64,000 nucleotides of DNA from Saxidomus purpurata. Taxonomy: Eukaryota > Mollusca > Bivalvia > Venerida > Veneridae. The notes beneath the pieces were generated by a model. It was not told where the DNA came from and did no database searches. It worked only from the letters and a program-made list of their open reading frames with translations. Where the stretch lies: assembly GCA_022818135.1 (NCBI GenBank), contig JAFMSR010000014.1, positions 40,257,708 through 40,321,707 of the forward strand. Direction: 5' to 3'. The position numbers and the translations under genes are program-made. Positions 24,900 to 36,905 of this stretch are shown piece after piece (positions within the stretch are counted from its first letter, which is position 1; every line of letters starts with the position of its first letter).

Positions 24900-27397
24900 A
24901 TAGCTAAATGAAATGTATCATGCAGACATCTGATTGAACCTTAATGAATCGTTAGCCTGCATAATTGCCCGCGAAAAGTCGAAAATATTTTCGACGTATT
25001 GAACCGACGTAATTTTCGGCTGTAATCTGTCGTGTTTTCGACCTTTCGACCCACCAAATCGAAATCACAACATTACAGAAACCAGCCACCATAGAAACGT
25101 CACATTTCTTAATAATTATTATTATTATTATTTCTTTTTGAAAAATGTTTTTATCTATTATTTTACGAACATTTAGCCTATCATTCTATCATTAACATTT
25201 TGATAAAAAATAATCTGCTAGTTATAGGGAATGCCCCCTTTAATTTTGCTACCGTATGATAAGCAAAAGAGAGATTCATTAACAGTACAAGTCTGCAGTC
25301 GATGGAAACACTAATTGCCTTTAAAGAAAGGAAAGAAAACGTTATTTCACCACAGACACTTCATGCTTTGATAGTGCATATGCCCCTGTAAACGAAAAGT
25401 AACAGTTATAATAGTTATGCTTTATCGACATGAGCTTTTCTTTTATAGTACACGTACCTTGAATTTGAAAACTTGTCTGAAGAAACTGCCCATAGATACA
25501 TGTAAACAGTATGAACGTTATTTTTATACTCATCTTGTGATGTTAAAAATAAATATACAGTCGTGTAAAATTATATTGCAATCGACATTAAAATATGATC
25601 TCTAAGTTAACCGAGTAGTGTATAACAGTAGTGTCAAAGCCATAGTAATGGCCCGAAACGGAAACTTTCTCCATAAAAAGCAAAACTGCAATAGACCGAG
25701 TCAAATGTTTTACAACATAAAATTTAATGCAAATGCTGCTGTGACTACTTTAGACCTAACATACGTTTCATGTGTATCACGCATACAATTTTATTAATGC
25801 ATTTTCTGCGTGCAATTAGTTGTTACTATATTTACACTAAGGAATAGCTGGATAGCTCATGAAGTCATTAATACAGTCACACGGATCCTTTTCCTGTATA
25901 ATCCTTTCAATTTTTCAATCAACCAATCAAAAGTTTCAATACCGATAAGTTGATCAAAGCCAACGCCCTAAAATAGGCCGGAAGTATATGTGAAAACAGA
26001 CGGCCAACGACCAAACTATTATTGCAACCCGATCAGCGATGTTCTTGGTGAACAAAATTGATACGGTATTATCGTTTTATAATACCTACAATATAGCTCT
26101 ACAGAGATTATATCCATTTGCACAAGCTATTATTCACTTACCAGTTCGTGCTTATACAAGGTCTGTTTCTCTGGGAATAAATGCTGAAAGCTGTTATAGA
26201 ATTGTTTCTGGTGATAGAAAGATGGAGAAGGAATTGCAAAAGTATATTCACGCGAAATTTGGTAAATCTGAAACATTAAAATGTATTGCATGAAAGATAA
26301 TCAAAGCACTGTGAGTACTGAAGGTATGGGGCTTCGACAGACAGGAAGATGGAATAATAGGCGTTTAGCAAGTTGATGACAAGCTTTAAATGTAAATTAA
26401 TCGGCACGATAATCATATCACACTCTCCGCCATTTTCAAAATTTGAATCACTGAATCATAGCTTTTCAAAACATGTAGCTATTCTAGCTGCCCTTTTTTT
26501 CACAATCACACGAAATATTTATTTCTGTACTTGTATAAAGTTATGACGACTTATTTAGGTCATCCTTTGAACATCATTATCAGCTCTTGTTTCTAATTAT
26601 CTGCTACAGCTATATCATCATCACCTTACATTTTAATTGCAATTACGCTAAATGCACCTTTGAAGTTCTGTAGAGTGAAAGCATTCGTGTTACTGGGTAG
26701 TTAGAGGACGTATACCGAGTCTGAAATATGGCGGTCGCGTAAACAAAAACCAAATGAAGTAGAATTTTGTCAAGTCTAAATGACGGCTTATAAAGAATTT
26801 CACCATACGGTTTCGTTCACAATTGATTTTATGTGCCAGGAACAACATTCCAAAAATATTGTGTGAAGGCTTCTCTCTTAATCTTTCTTCGAAAAATGAA
26901 TTAATTCATGAAGAAATTATACGATAGAAATTAATTTATAATAGTATCTGTTTACCATTCTTTCTTGGAATATTTCAACACTCGGTGTACAAAGAACAAA
27001 CAGTGCTTCAAGCACACATGTCTGCGTAGAACAGCGGACAATTTGCGAAACAATTCCATAAATGCTGAGAACAGAGGTATCAATACAGAGTTCTCATTTC
27101 CGTGTCACCAGTTATATAATTATTCGGCCGAGTATTGTCTGCGATTGATCCACGTTATCGATGTGTAACCCAATGTCATTCAATTGATTAACAAAATCAC
27201 AAACTAAATCAGATACTCGTTAAACTAAACACGATTTGTCATGATAATAAATTCAAGCTGAAGCCCATTTGCAGGAAATCACTAAACGCATTTCAACGTG
27301 ATTAATTTACGTGTGTGTGGAACTTAATTATCTAATCCCTTCCTCGCTCTTAAATAGACGACTTGCAATGCCATAACAGTCTTTGATAGGCGAAGAT
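24900..27397. other. Intergenic, no supported gene
   Basis: An ATT run lies at 25114-25131. An 84-codon plus frame at 26039-26293 has fairly balanced amino-acid use but no recognisable motif, so it is left uncalled. No other structure was seen. Confidence 0.4.
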
Positions 27398-27760
27398 TCC
27401 TTAGCTCACCTGAGCACTTTTGCTCGTGGCGAACTTTTAGAACCGTTTGTCTGTCGTCCGCTTGACAGTCGTCTACAAATTGCCTCAATTAATTTTCTTA
27501 AGCTCGTGATAAAGTATGTAAGAAAAATCTAAATCTTGCTTAATCCTCTCCTGACATCATTTCTCACAATGTGAAATAATTTCACAGGGTTGATTTTTAT
27601 ATGTCCTGTAACCGCCACCTACATTGCTGAAGTTTTCTTAAACGACCACACGCAGATGGGATTTGTCTTCCTTTCCCAACTGTTGATATTGTAAATTTAA
27701 GAAGGTTTTCCTCAGAAAACATTTGTCAGATTTAGATTTCATTAGGATCAATCCTCTTGT
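27398..27760 (+). repeat. Fragment of a dispersed repeat with AGCTCACCTGAGC head
   Basis: The palindromic head GCTCACCTGAGC (near 27401) is followed by TTTTGCTCGTGGCGAACTTTT and GTCTGTCGTCCGCTTGACA. This opening is typical of an abundant molluscan repeat, from general knowledge. The right boundary is approximate and no second copy lies in the window. Confidence 0.4.
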
Positions 27761-28032
27761 GTTCATCTTTCAAGATTTTAAAAGAAAATAAAATATTCTT
27801 AAATTTCGGAAGAACAATTATTATGACCAGTATACCTTTTTATAGACTCTTGCCGAAAATAAGTGCCATATTTCCTTGAGTGAAGATACAAAATTAATTA
27901 TTTATTTTTATGAAATTTGTTTTTTTATAATATGATATCTTAGTGATGTGTTAGAGCTGCGGTAGAGCTCATGTTGCTAAAACAATACCTTTACGTACAT
28001 GTAAGTAATATTAACATTCTTACCATATTTTA
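27761..28032. other. Intergenic, nothing recognised
   Basis: AT-rich sequence without recognisable features. Confidence 0.5.
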
Positions 28033-28033
28033 C

Positions 28034-28068
<35 letters not shown>

Positions 28069-28069
28069 T
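28033..28069. repeat. ATT microsatellite
   Basis: Uninterrupted trinucleotide run of about twelve units, read as poly-Leu in an otherwise unsupported frame. Confidence 0.95.
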
Positions 28070-28344
28070 ACCAACAAGATGGTCTTAGGTACCAATGACG
28101 ATAGTTTACCAATTTATAATATAATTCTCTATGACCTTTACATCTTAACATATACATGTATACGCAGTTTTATGACTTTAAACGCATTTAACACTATACA
28201 ATTTCGACTGTTACTAGAGTTTGATTTAAGCGCATAAAAAAGTTGCTCAAAACTATACCATACAGCACTGTTGGGCGTTAGATATGTAAATAAAAGTCTG
28301 GACAAAATAATGTTAAAGGCTGTCCTTGCATGTGAGAGACCAAT

Positions 28345-28416
28345 GATAGTTTTGATTCCCAAATCACACAGCCAAGTATAGATAGTTTTGATTCCCAAAT
28401 CACACAGCCAAGTATA
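28345..28416. repeat. Perfect 36-bp tandem duplication
   Basis: Two identical 36-bp copies starting GATAGTTTTGATTCCC (28345-28380 and 28381-28416). The reading frame stays open on the minus strand because 36 is a multiple of three; this is not evidence for a gene. Confidence 0.9.
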
Positions 28417-30120
28417 TTTATTCATCTAAAGGGATCTAATAGACGAAACCTTGGTGTAATAATAGGAAACCAACAGACAAGTATGAACTTAAAATTGTAA
28501 ATATATTCCTCAACATCGGCCCAAACGATGAAATATCCCTGAAGGGCATTAAATTACTTATTGCATAAACAGCTAACCCGTTGTCATATATGCACCTGAC
28601 ACATGGCAACACCAAAGCTCCTCGACATTGTTCTGTTTGTTCTACCCAAACTTTTCTACCACGCCTTTCCTATTCAACAACAAGGCAGGCAGTATGTCCA
28701 ATCATTCAGATATATGCCACACTGGGCTGCAACGATTAAATGTTGATTTAACGATCTCACTTAGCACTAGCACTCTTCGCTTATTGATTAGGCATTTAAA
28801 TAAATATTGCATTATAATGACGAGCCTCGTTTTTTAACGTTCTATTTGACACACAAGTATGTAATAACGTACTGAAATAAACCAAAGCGTCTGTTATGTA
28901 AATTATAAGCGGTATTAAATTTTAAAGGGTGTTGGGCAGGCAGAATTTGGACGACGGATTTAAACTCCGTTAAGAATACGATAGACGCCTGGAAACAGCA
29001 CTTGAGTATTGCTTAGCAATAAACGCCAACCTCAGACGCGCAAATCGATCAAAACTTCGAAAGAGTCTAACTAATACAGATTACTGATTGTGAAATTGTC
29101 ACATGCCGGGGATACATTTGTATTTGTTACTTATTCCTATACAATCACAATGTAATAGAAATTTGGAGACGCGTCTCAAATCTCAGACCCCCCTAATTGC
29201 CTAAACGTCAGTCTATATTTGCAGCTGACAAATGAAAAGGCTGACAGTTTAGAGATTTATGAAGTTAAGGGTGAAGAATTTGTAAAAGAAAATATCTTTT
29301 GGATGAAACGCTTTATCAGTTTATTTCAAATACGATTGCTTTTCTCTCTAAAACGGAAGACAGTAATATTCTAACATCAAAATTTATTGTTGTGTGATAA
29401 TTTAATACGTTTATGGAACGGAAAGGTTAACATGAATTCTCTAAAGCAATGCCCTTCTTAAAAACTGCCCTAGGTGCCAAATAATATTTGTTTTATCATA
29501 ATAAAACCTTTTTAACATTATCAATAACCAAATGATATTTAAAAATACCGGTAAAGAAAATCAAGAACTTTCCAACTTTTTATTAAAATTGTAACGATGT
29601 ATGGAAAATAATATAATTTCGCTTTATCATGTATGTTATTTTCGCTTTAAATCAAATCTGATATGATCGTGAATTTGCATAATAGAATGCACTCGTACCT
29701 TTATCTACTAAGTTCAAAATGATGTCGTTTGAAATGTTATTTATCTAATCTTTCATTGGACCTTTGTTTATTTATGTATATATTTCAGCTTGATTTTAAC
29801 ATGTATTATATATCTAGTTTGCATGTTTGTATTGTAAGGCTGGTAGCGAATGCTTCCCGCCCCCTATCAAACCTATGACGGGGAAAATAAATGGAGTAAC
29901 CTCTTCTAGAGAGTTTTGTCATGGTGAAGTTCAACGCAACAACTTAGAAAAATATGTTTTTCATAAGATAACTTTTTGTACGACCCTCCTTAAGTTTTGC
30001 AGTCACAGTGGCTACATTTTTGTATAAATGATATACAATTGTTTAAAATGTGTCAGTGTTGTGGAAGATATTTAAATCAATGTCTGAGAGATATCAAAGC
30101 AGTCATAGAAATTTAGTATC
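28417..30120. other. Intergenic, nothing recognised
   Basis: AT-rich, no supported gene. Local CpG-richer patch at 28930-29050 without an open frame. Confidence 0.45.
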
Positions 30121-30848
30121 TTCAAAGAGGCACTCCCTAAAGCTGGTGTCAATTACTTCAAAAGCATAAATAATCGAATATCTACATGTGCCATTACTTA
30201 ACCTCAAAGTGTAAGCCAACCAAATATCATCGGTAAAATAAGCGTTTGAAATATTTTGCAGAACCGTTAAACATTTTGATGATATATTTATGAAATAACA
30301 TCCGTTCCAGTGGTGTTAGTCGCTTAATAAACAATGATTTGGAGTACTGATACGCAGTAATTAGCCATAAAGGCCGAAGGCCTGAGTAGTTTATAGCTGC
30401 GCATCAGTACGACAAATTATTGTTTATTAGACGATAACAACGCTGAAAAGGATGTTATTTCGATTCTAACATGACCAGATATTACAAAAGGTGAATAAGT
30501 GCAAAGCTTTATTTTCCGCTCGAACGCTCATTTAACGTCATGCGGCGCAATATGACGTCATGTTTACAGCATATCGGTTGCCGCGTTGTTTATGGTTTAA
30601 TATAACATAATTGTTCTACTCTTTGTATATAGAGACAAAATCGTGAGTCATGTTAGAATTATAATTGTTGTTGTACAGTATATAGATGGATAGCAATTTA
30701 TTACCGACGGTCTCTGTTAATTGTTTGTTCTAAAATGAGGTATTTTTCGATATTTGTTGTTATTTAAAATTGTATTTAGATCTATTTATGATTTTATGTA
30801 CTTATGTTTTGACAATAAAATTTGCTAGATGTGAGAAGTGCCCTTTTA
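30121..30848 (+). mobile_element. MIT-F element interrupted by MIT-AB
   Basis: Starts TTCAAAGAGGCACTCCCTAA and ends AGAAGTGCCCTTTTAAC, imperfect terminal inverted repeats. The left part (CATCGGTAAAATAAGC) and right part (TTGTTGTTGTACAGTATATA) match, in order, an uninterrupted 313-bp copy at 59751-60063. The 367-bp MIT-AB unit at 30292-30658 splits it. The host element is about 360 bp without the insert. Confidence 0.7.
30292..30658 (-). mobile_element. MIT-AB composite element, minus copy
   Basis: Part B (30292-30461) has termini GAAATAACATCCGTTCCAG and CGCTGAAAAGGATGTTATTTC, largely complementary, plus long internal inverted arms around a GGCCGAAGGCC centre (about 30371). Part A (30464-30658) has termini TTCTAACATGAC and GTCATGTTAGAA, perfect 12-bp inverted repeats. 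A holds one TGACGTCA octamer (30553-30560). The same A-B joining occurs at 50268-50625 in the opposite orientation, so the pair moves or is copied as one unit. Non-coding. Confidence 0.75.
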
Positions 30849-32103
30849 ACCGAAGTAAATAATTCAAATATTGCAGAGTCAATATAATATTGAACAATCA
30901 ACGATTCTTCGCTGTTTCTACGCTTATTGTCAACTCTTATACTAAATTTGAAGGTATGGTTGCGTGTCCAATTTTAATCAGAAGAAACTCTTATCTTGGT
31001 ACAGCATCGTCACAAAACTAGTGTACGTCACGCAAAAACGTCAAGGAAGATTACATGTAATACGCGTTCTTCTTTTCTAATTAGCCAGTGTGCCTTTTAA
31101 AAGTATTATTGTGTCTCTTTTAGTTATAAATATTTATCGCAGAAAGTGTACTTGAGCAACGCAAACTTCAAGGCAACCTTTTACACAACAGTTAACGAAT
31201 ATGCTGATTATCATTTTGACCATTTCGTGTTTCTGTATCCAAGCAAAATGTATTTACTACTTAGTTTCATTTGACCTATTTGCAAATACACTGTGCAGTT
31301 CACTTTACTGATGAGACAGATCTATATGGCAGAAGTTAGTATTGACTTATTGCTTGTCAACAGTTGAAATAAACAGAACAGAAATAATTATAGAAAAGAC
31401 TTGTTAAGATAGATCACCAAGATATTGTATACTCTCTCCCGTTAACATCTTTTTCAGCTCATTTCTCCGGTAGCGTTATTTGTATATCAAAAGAAAACAT
31501 TACACGTGGATGAAATTTCGTGTAATATGTGCACTTGACCTTTACTTGATGGACATGAATTTATGTTCATTATTTGTAATTACAGTATGTAACCGTATAT
31601 GATCTTATGTTCTACTCTGATCTGTTGAAATAAATAACGTTTCCACTTATTACGAATCGGGTTCTGAACAAAGAGAACTTTTAGTTTTGCAAATGAAAGG
31701 ATAATATAGATAGATTATCAATATCTCATTGTTTTCGCATTGTGCGACAATTAACAAAAACATTGCATGTAATCCAATTATTCTTTGTGTACAATACATC
31801 ACTTCAAGTCCTATTTTAGTATTGTAGAGGATTTAGCATTTATTCTTTTGAAATGTGAGATTTGACTCTCTGTTAAAGTTTTGAAAATGCTGAATTAGAA
31901 TCTATATCCGTCATTATACAAGTAAAACGAGACAGGGGGTCTGTAGAATGAAAGCACTGCATGGCCAAGTCTGTCTGGTATCGTGAAATTACATGTTATA
32001 CTTAACTCAGATCAAGCACATCGATCAAGATCAATTTTGAATGCACCTAACTGATCGATTTCTGATAGGACTTTTTCTGATGGAGGAAATATATGTGTAC
32101 TGT
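30849..32103. other. Intergenic, nothing recognised
   Basis: No gene or repeat seen up to the minisatellite. Confidence 0.5.
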
Positions 32104-32603
32104 AACATAATGTACGGCCACGTGTGTATTGGCGTTTACATAATGTACAGCTACGTATGTATTGGCGTTTACATAATGTACGGCCACGTGTGTGTTGGCG
32201 TTTACATAATGTACAGCTACGTATGTATTGGCGTTTACATAATGTACGGCCACGTGTGTGTTGGCGTTTACATAATGTACGGCCACGTGTGTGTTGGCGT
32301 TTACATAATGTACGGCCACGTGTGTGTTGGCGTTTACATAATGTACAGCTACGTATGTATTGGCGTTTACATAATGTACGGCCACGTATGTGTTGGCGTT
32401 TACATAATGTACGGCCACGTGTGTGTTGGCGTTTACATAATGTACGGCCACGTGTGTGTTGGCGTTTACATAATGTACAGCTACGTATGTATTGGCGTTT
32501 ACATAATGTACGGCCACGTATGTATTGGCGTTAACATAATGTTCAACCATCTGTGTATGGGCGTTTACACAATATACAGTCACGTATGTATTTGCGTTTA
32601 CAT
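32104..32603. repeat. 33-bp minisatellite with four-unit higher-order repeat
   Basis: About fifteen units of 33 bp, each starting ATAATGTAC. Two main variants alternate: one with CGGCCACGTGTGTGTTGG and one with CAGCTACGTATGTATTGG. Units 5-8 and 9-12 repeat the order three of the first variant and one of the second, a 132-bp higher-order period. Because 33 is divisible by three, long frames of up to 198 codons stay open in several frames on both strands. They are period artefacts. Many units carry the palindrome CACGTG. Confidence 0.9.
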
Positions 32604-32860
32604 GTACAGCTACATATCACGTATGTATTGGCATTAACATAATGTACAGCTACATATCACGTATGTATTGGCATTAACATAATGTACAGCTACATATCAC
32701 GTATGTATTGGCATTAACATAATGTACAGCTACATATCACGTATGTATTGGCATTCACGTAATGTACAGCTACATATCACGTATGTATTGGCATTCACGT
32801 AATGTACAGCTACATATCACGTATGTATTGGCATTAACGTAATGTACAGCCACGTATGTA
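32604..32860. repeat. 40-bp minisatellite derived from the 33-bp unit
   Basis: Six to seven units of 40 bp that differ from the neighbouring 33-bp unit mainly by an extra ATATCAC inside CAGCTACATATCACGTATG. Very homogeneous, hence younger than the flanking units. Confidence 0.85.
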
Positions 32861-33140
32861 TTGGCGTTTACATAATGTACGGCTACATTCAATTCGATTC
32901 AATTCAAGATACTTTATTTCAAGACGGTTACCCAATAAACGATTACAGCATCGTTTATCTCACTTGTGGCTGACATAATGTACAGCCAAGCATGTATTGG
33001 CGTTTACATAATGTAAAGCCACGGTTGTATTGGCGTTTACATAATGTAAAGCCACGGTTGTATTGGTGTTTACATAATGTACGGCCACGTTTGTATTGGT
33101 GTTAACATAATGTTCAGCCACGTATGTGTTGGCGTTTCAA
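32861..33140. repeat. Degenerate continuation of the minisatellite with an insertion
   Basis: Diverged 33-bp units resume at 32861 and after 32975. They are interrupted at about 32886-32972 by unrelated sequence (TTCAATTCGATTCAATTCAA start) that may be a small insertion. Confidence 0.75.
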
Positions 33141-33863
33141 TAGTTGATTCAACTACTGATTTCTCATCGTTGTAAATAAATGCCCGAAATCAATGTATCG
33201 TTTGCGTTTTATTTCCGTTCTAAAAGATTGCAAGTTCGCGTAATTAAATATGCATATTGATGAATATTGTCAGTTTACTGTCAGTCGATTTAATGTGCTC
33301 ACTTTAACATAACTCAAGTTCACAATTAGGATAAATGACGCCCTTTTAAGAGTTCGTTTTTGCACAAGCATATCCATAGTGTCATTCATCAAGTAGGGTA
33401 GTCAAATTAATAGAATTGCAAGAAAAATCTAATGTCATCGATGATTTATTATTTCTAATCGGTACAAGTCGCTGGAGAAATCCAACATTGGTTTCATCAA
33501 AATTTTAGTAGAATTTTCATGGTCGTATTTTTCTTGTCTTTTAAATTTCCTGGATTGTTGTTCAGTTTGTTCTGGTTTTGTCCGAAGCTTTAAGACCCTT
33601 GACAATAGAAAATATTTCAAACAAAGTGATATATGAAATATTTGCTATTGTGATTCTGCTTTGTTCACATCATCCTGCTTTTACCTCTGTGTTTTTATCT
33701 GAAAAGAATTGGATTTTAACATAAAACCAAAGTTCGGTTGCATGTCAAAGGGTTGTCCGGTGTATAAGTCTCTCTTTTAACAACGGCATTATAAATATGT
33801 TTGATCCTATACTGTTGGATTGTCTGTGGTAAAACTTTATAAGATTAAACGGGTTGGCCTACT
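33141..33863. other. Intergenic, nothing recognised
   Basis: No supported gene or repeat. Confidence 0.5.
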
Positions 33864-34192
33864 AAACACATATTACACTTACCGTTGAATACATGTTACA
33901 TTACCGTTTAATACATATCACATTTAACGTTGAATACATATTACATTTCCCATGGAATAATATGACATTTACCGTTGATACATATCACATTTACCGTTGA
34001 AAACATATTACACTAACCGTTGAATACATATCACATTTACCGTTGAATACATATTACACTTACCGTTGAATATATATCACATTTACCGTTGAATACATAT
34101 CACACTAACCGTTGAATACATATCACATTTACCGTTTAATACATATTACACTTACCGTTGAATAAATATCATATTTACCGTTGAATACATAG
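33864..34192. repeat. 23-bp minisatellite, 14 units, dimeric pattern
   Basis: Fourteen units of the type ATACATATTACACTTACCG plus TTGA. In the right half, units with TACACTTACC and CACATTTACC alternate strictly, so the true period there is about 46-47 bp. Confidence 0.9.
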
Positions 34193-35850
34193 TACAGTAC
34201 ATGGGAGGCCTACTCATAGAACAATTCATATAAAACCTTTCGCGAACAAGTGGAACATATAATACTTCTTTTGATTTGAACAATAAAATGCTTTATTGTC
34301 TTTTGGGCTATCTTTCAATTGAAATGTTATGTATGGCGGTAATATTGCTATCTATACTGACATTTTATTCAGAGCAAATACAATTACCGAACTCATATCA
34401 CTAGAAAACTGAAATAAAGATAGCTTCATTTTCTAAGTTTTGTTTTCTTATCAGAAACAATTTTCTAGAGTTAACATTTTGCCGATGTATATCTAATTCA
34501 CTAATGGAACGGAAGACAATGCCCGAACTCTCTTTTGTAAGATCCTGTTTTAAAATTGTTCCATTTACAGTAGTACTGATTGCATAATTGCGTGTTTTCC
34601 TGGAGTTTATTGTAGATGTTTATTTACATTTGTTCGTTAAAATTTCGAAATTAATGCAACGTGGCTGGTTCATTTCCGAAACGAGCTTCCGCTTTCGAGC
34701 TATAGTTTTAAAGAGGTAAAGTAAATTACAAAATGCAAATTGATGAATTGAAGGCAGTGCTACCGAGCAAATTTACATGCTCAGTTTTACATTACTGCAA
34801 CTATTCAACAGAATATATCGCTCTTCTGAGTAATTGTTTGACAATCTGCATTGATATTACTTGCAGTTGTTCACCAGGTTACTACATCTAGATATAAGAA
34901 TAGTGACAAAAAGATTAAAAAGACACACCCATGAGTTAGTACCTTCAACATGTCAATCTTAATAAAAGAAGACCAATTTGTTAAAGAAACATATTAAAGA
35001 TTTTGAAGATGTTCCCCTTTTCATTTATTTTTGTTTCCAATTTTATGTACATTTTAAAAGAATCTGAAGATGTTCCTTCTCATTTATGTTTGTTTCCAAT
35101 TTAAAGTGAAAACATTTGATGATCAAATGACCATCAATTTTATAATTTCCTTTAGATTTTTGTTTGCTTAAAAGGCCGTCAACAGTAAAGAAGATTTGTA
35201 TCATTAAACATTGTTTAATTACTGCTCATTATCAAGTATGACAACCTTATATCTGATATTGCTCTAACACTGTTTTGGATATCTCTGCTTTTAATCTTTA
35301 AAGATAGTGTCAAACAAGCGGGCTTCAAAGACATTTCCTAAACCTCTGATTATTAGATGCAAATGTCTCTCTTTGTACAATTATCTTTCTCAGTTGCTAT
35401 AAGTCACGCATGCGCATCAGATGTGAAACGAAGTTAAGAGTAAAAACAGATTCTCCCGGTCTCTTTATTTGAACAGTTTTCGGTTGGTCTTATTGAAAAC
35501 ATTGTGCCTTGCTAAGATAATAAATACCTGGAAATGTAAAGTTAACTGTGCGAAGCAATATCTGAAAGGACATAAGATACTATTCGAAATAAGTATAACC
35601 CCATAAGTTAAATGTTACCACGGCTGTTCTGCCCCAAAGGACATAGGTCCTGATCATTCCAGAAAACCGACCGGACATCGACCTAACAGCCTTGGGATCT
35701 TCGTTGACTCAGTAATTAGCGAGTTAAGAAAACTAGACGTAAAGAATAATCTGAAATGTAACGTTTTGGTCGAGGAGAGGCTGATTTAATTTAAATGACA
35801 GTATGTATAAGATAATGCAGACCATTGATAAAAGCTTGGTGTCGAGCACC
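34193..35850. other. Intergenic with a 61-bp local duplication
   Basis: GAAGATGTTCC and the following TTTGTTTCCAATTT occur twice, 61 bp apart (about 34995-35105). A hairpin AGGACATAGGTCCT lies near 35639. No gene supported. Confidence 0.45.
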
Positions 35851-36215
35851 TTAAAGCTGCTCGCTCTCAGATGTTGGTAGAAAAAATATGTTCTTCAAAC
35901 TGTATGAAAACATCATATTTTATAACATATAGTAATTTAAAAAGGTTCCAGTATAAATTCATGTAATGTTTATCTGTAGATTTGAAATAATACGCTACCA
36001 AATAATAAAGCGTTGCAAACGCTTTGAAACTCCAATAAAGACATAATTATAGTGAGTGAAGCGGTGCCGTAAAACCAGCATTTTCAATCGAATTTTGCAT
36101 ATTCCTACCTAGATTTTAACTTCTATTGTTGATTCTAGTCTTAAGTTTTATATCTATGTATAAGTATATCGTTTTTGAATTTTATTTTTTTTCAACGGCA
36201 ACGGAGGGCGAGCAA
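35851..36215 (-). mobile_element. MIT-C dispersed element, copy 2
   Basis: Begins TTAAAGCTGCTCGCTCTCAG, the complement of the MIT-C end. It contains CTACCAAATAATAAAGCG and GTTGATTCTAGTC in the expected reverse order, and ends near GGAGGGCGAGCAA. Confidence 0.65.
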
Positions 36216-36905
36216 AATCAAAACTTAAAATCAATGTTTTCAAGGTTTTTCCTTCTACATTTTCCGAAACAATTTAGCCGCCATGACACAATATGATTTC
36301 TCTTAACGTTAAACTGATTTCGATATAATGTTGTTACTCTGGTCTAACATGCAAATACGATTTGCAACTCGTTTTTCTTTATGCCGATGCTGCACAAATT
36401 GTATTTGCCCTCTTCCTGTAATGGCAGTCTATAAGGTTTCGTGTTTTACGACAGTTGAAATAACGCTCCATTTAATTACTGGAAATTCTAAGGGTAACGC
36501 ATATTGACTGGGAACATATTCGCTGCATAAATGTCAAGCTCTGAAGAATGAAAAACATCAAAATGTCTAAGTATGTGCCAAATACAATTCGATCTCAAGA
36601 TGGAAATGAATATGCGAAACTTCCATTGGTGAACTTCGGATCACGAAACAGTTTTGTGAAAATTGCACTTCATCATGTAAGCTTAGATATGATACATTTG
36701 TGCTTAGCTTAATATATGTCAAGGGATTCAAGAAGGCACTATAAAGTAATGACAAATTTTCACGAGTAATATTGAACACAATATATTTATTTTATGGCTT
36801 CTAAAATTATTTTTATATTCGGAGTTGGGCTTGTGTCATTCAACAATTTACAGTCATTTATAGGGAAGTGGGTGGCTGTCATATTTCATGCCTGAAGCAT
36901 GAAAA
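36216..36905. other. Intergenic, nothing recognised
   Basis: No supported gene or repeat. Confidence 0.5.

Noticed and set aside
26039..26293. 84-codon plus-strand frame with balanced composition
   Set aside because: No recognised family, no splice or promoter support. Left uncalled, though it is among the better small frames.
32041..32637. Long open frames over the minisatellite (up to 198 codons) on both strands
   Set aside because: The 33-bp unit is a multiple of three and lacks stops in several frames, so openness follows from the repeat period. No domain or coding constraint is seen.
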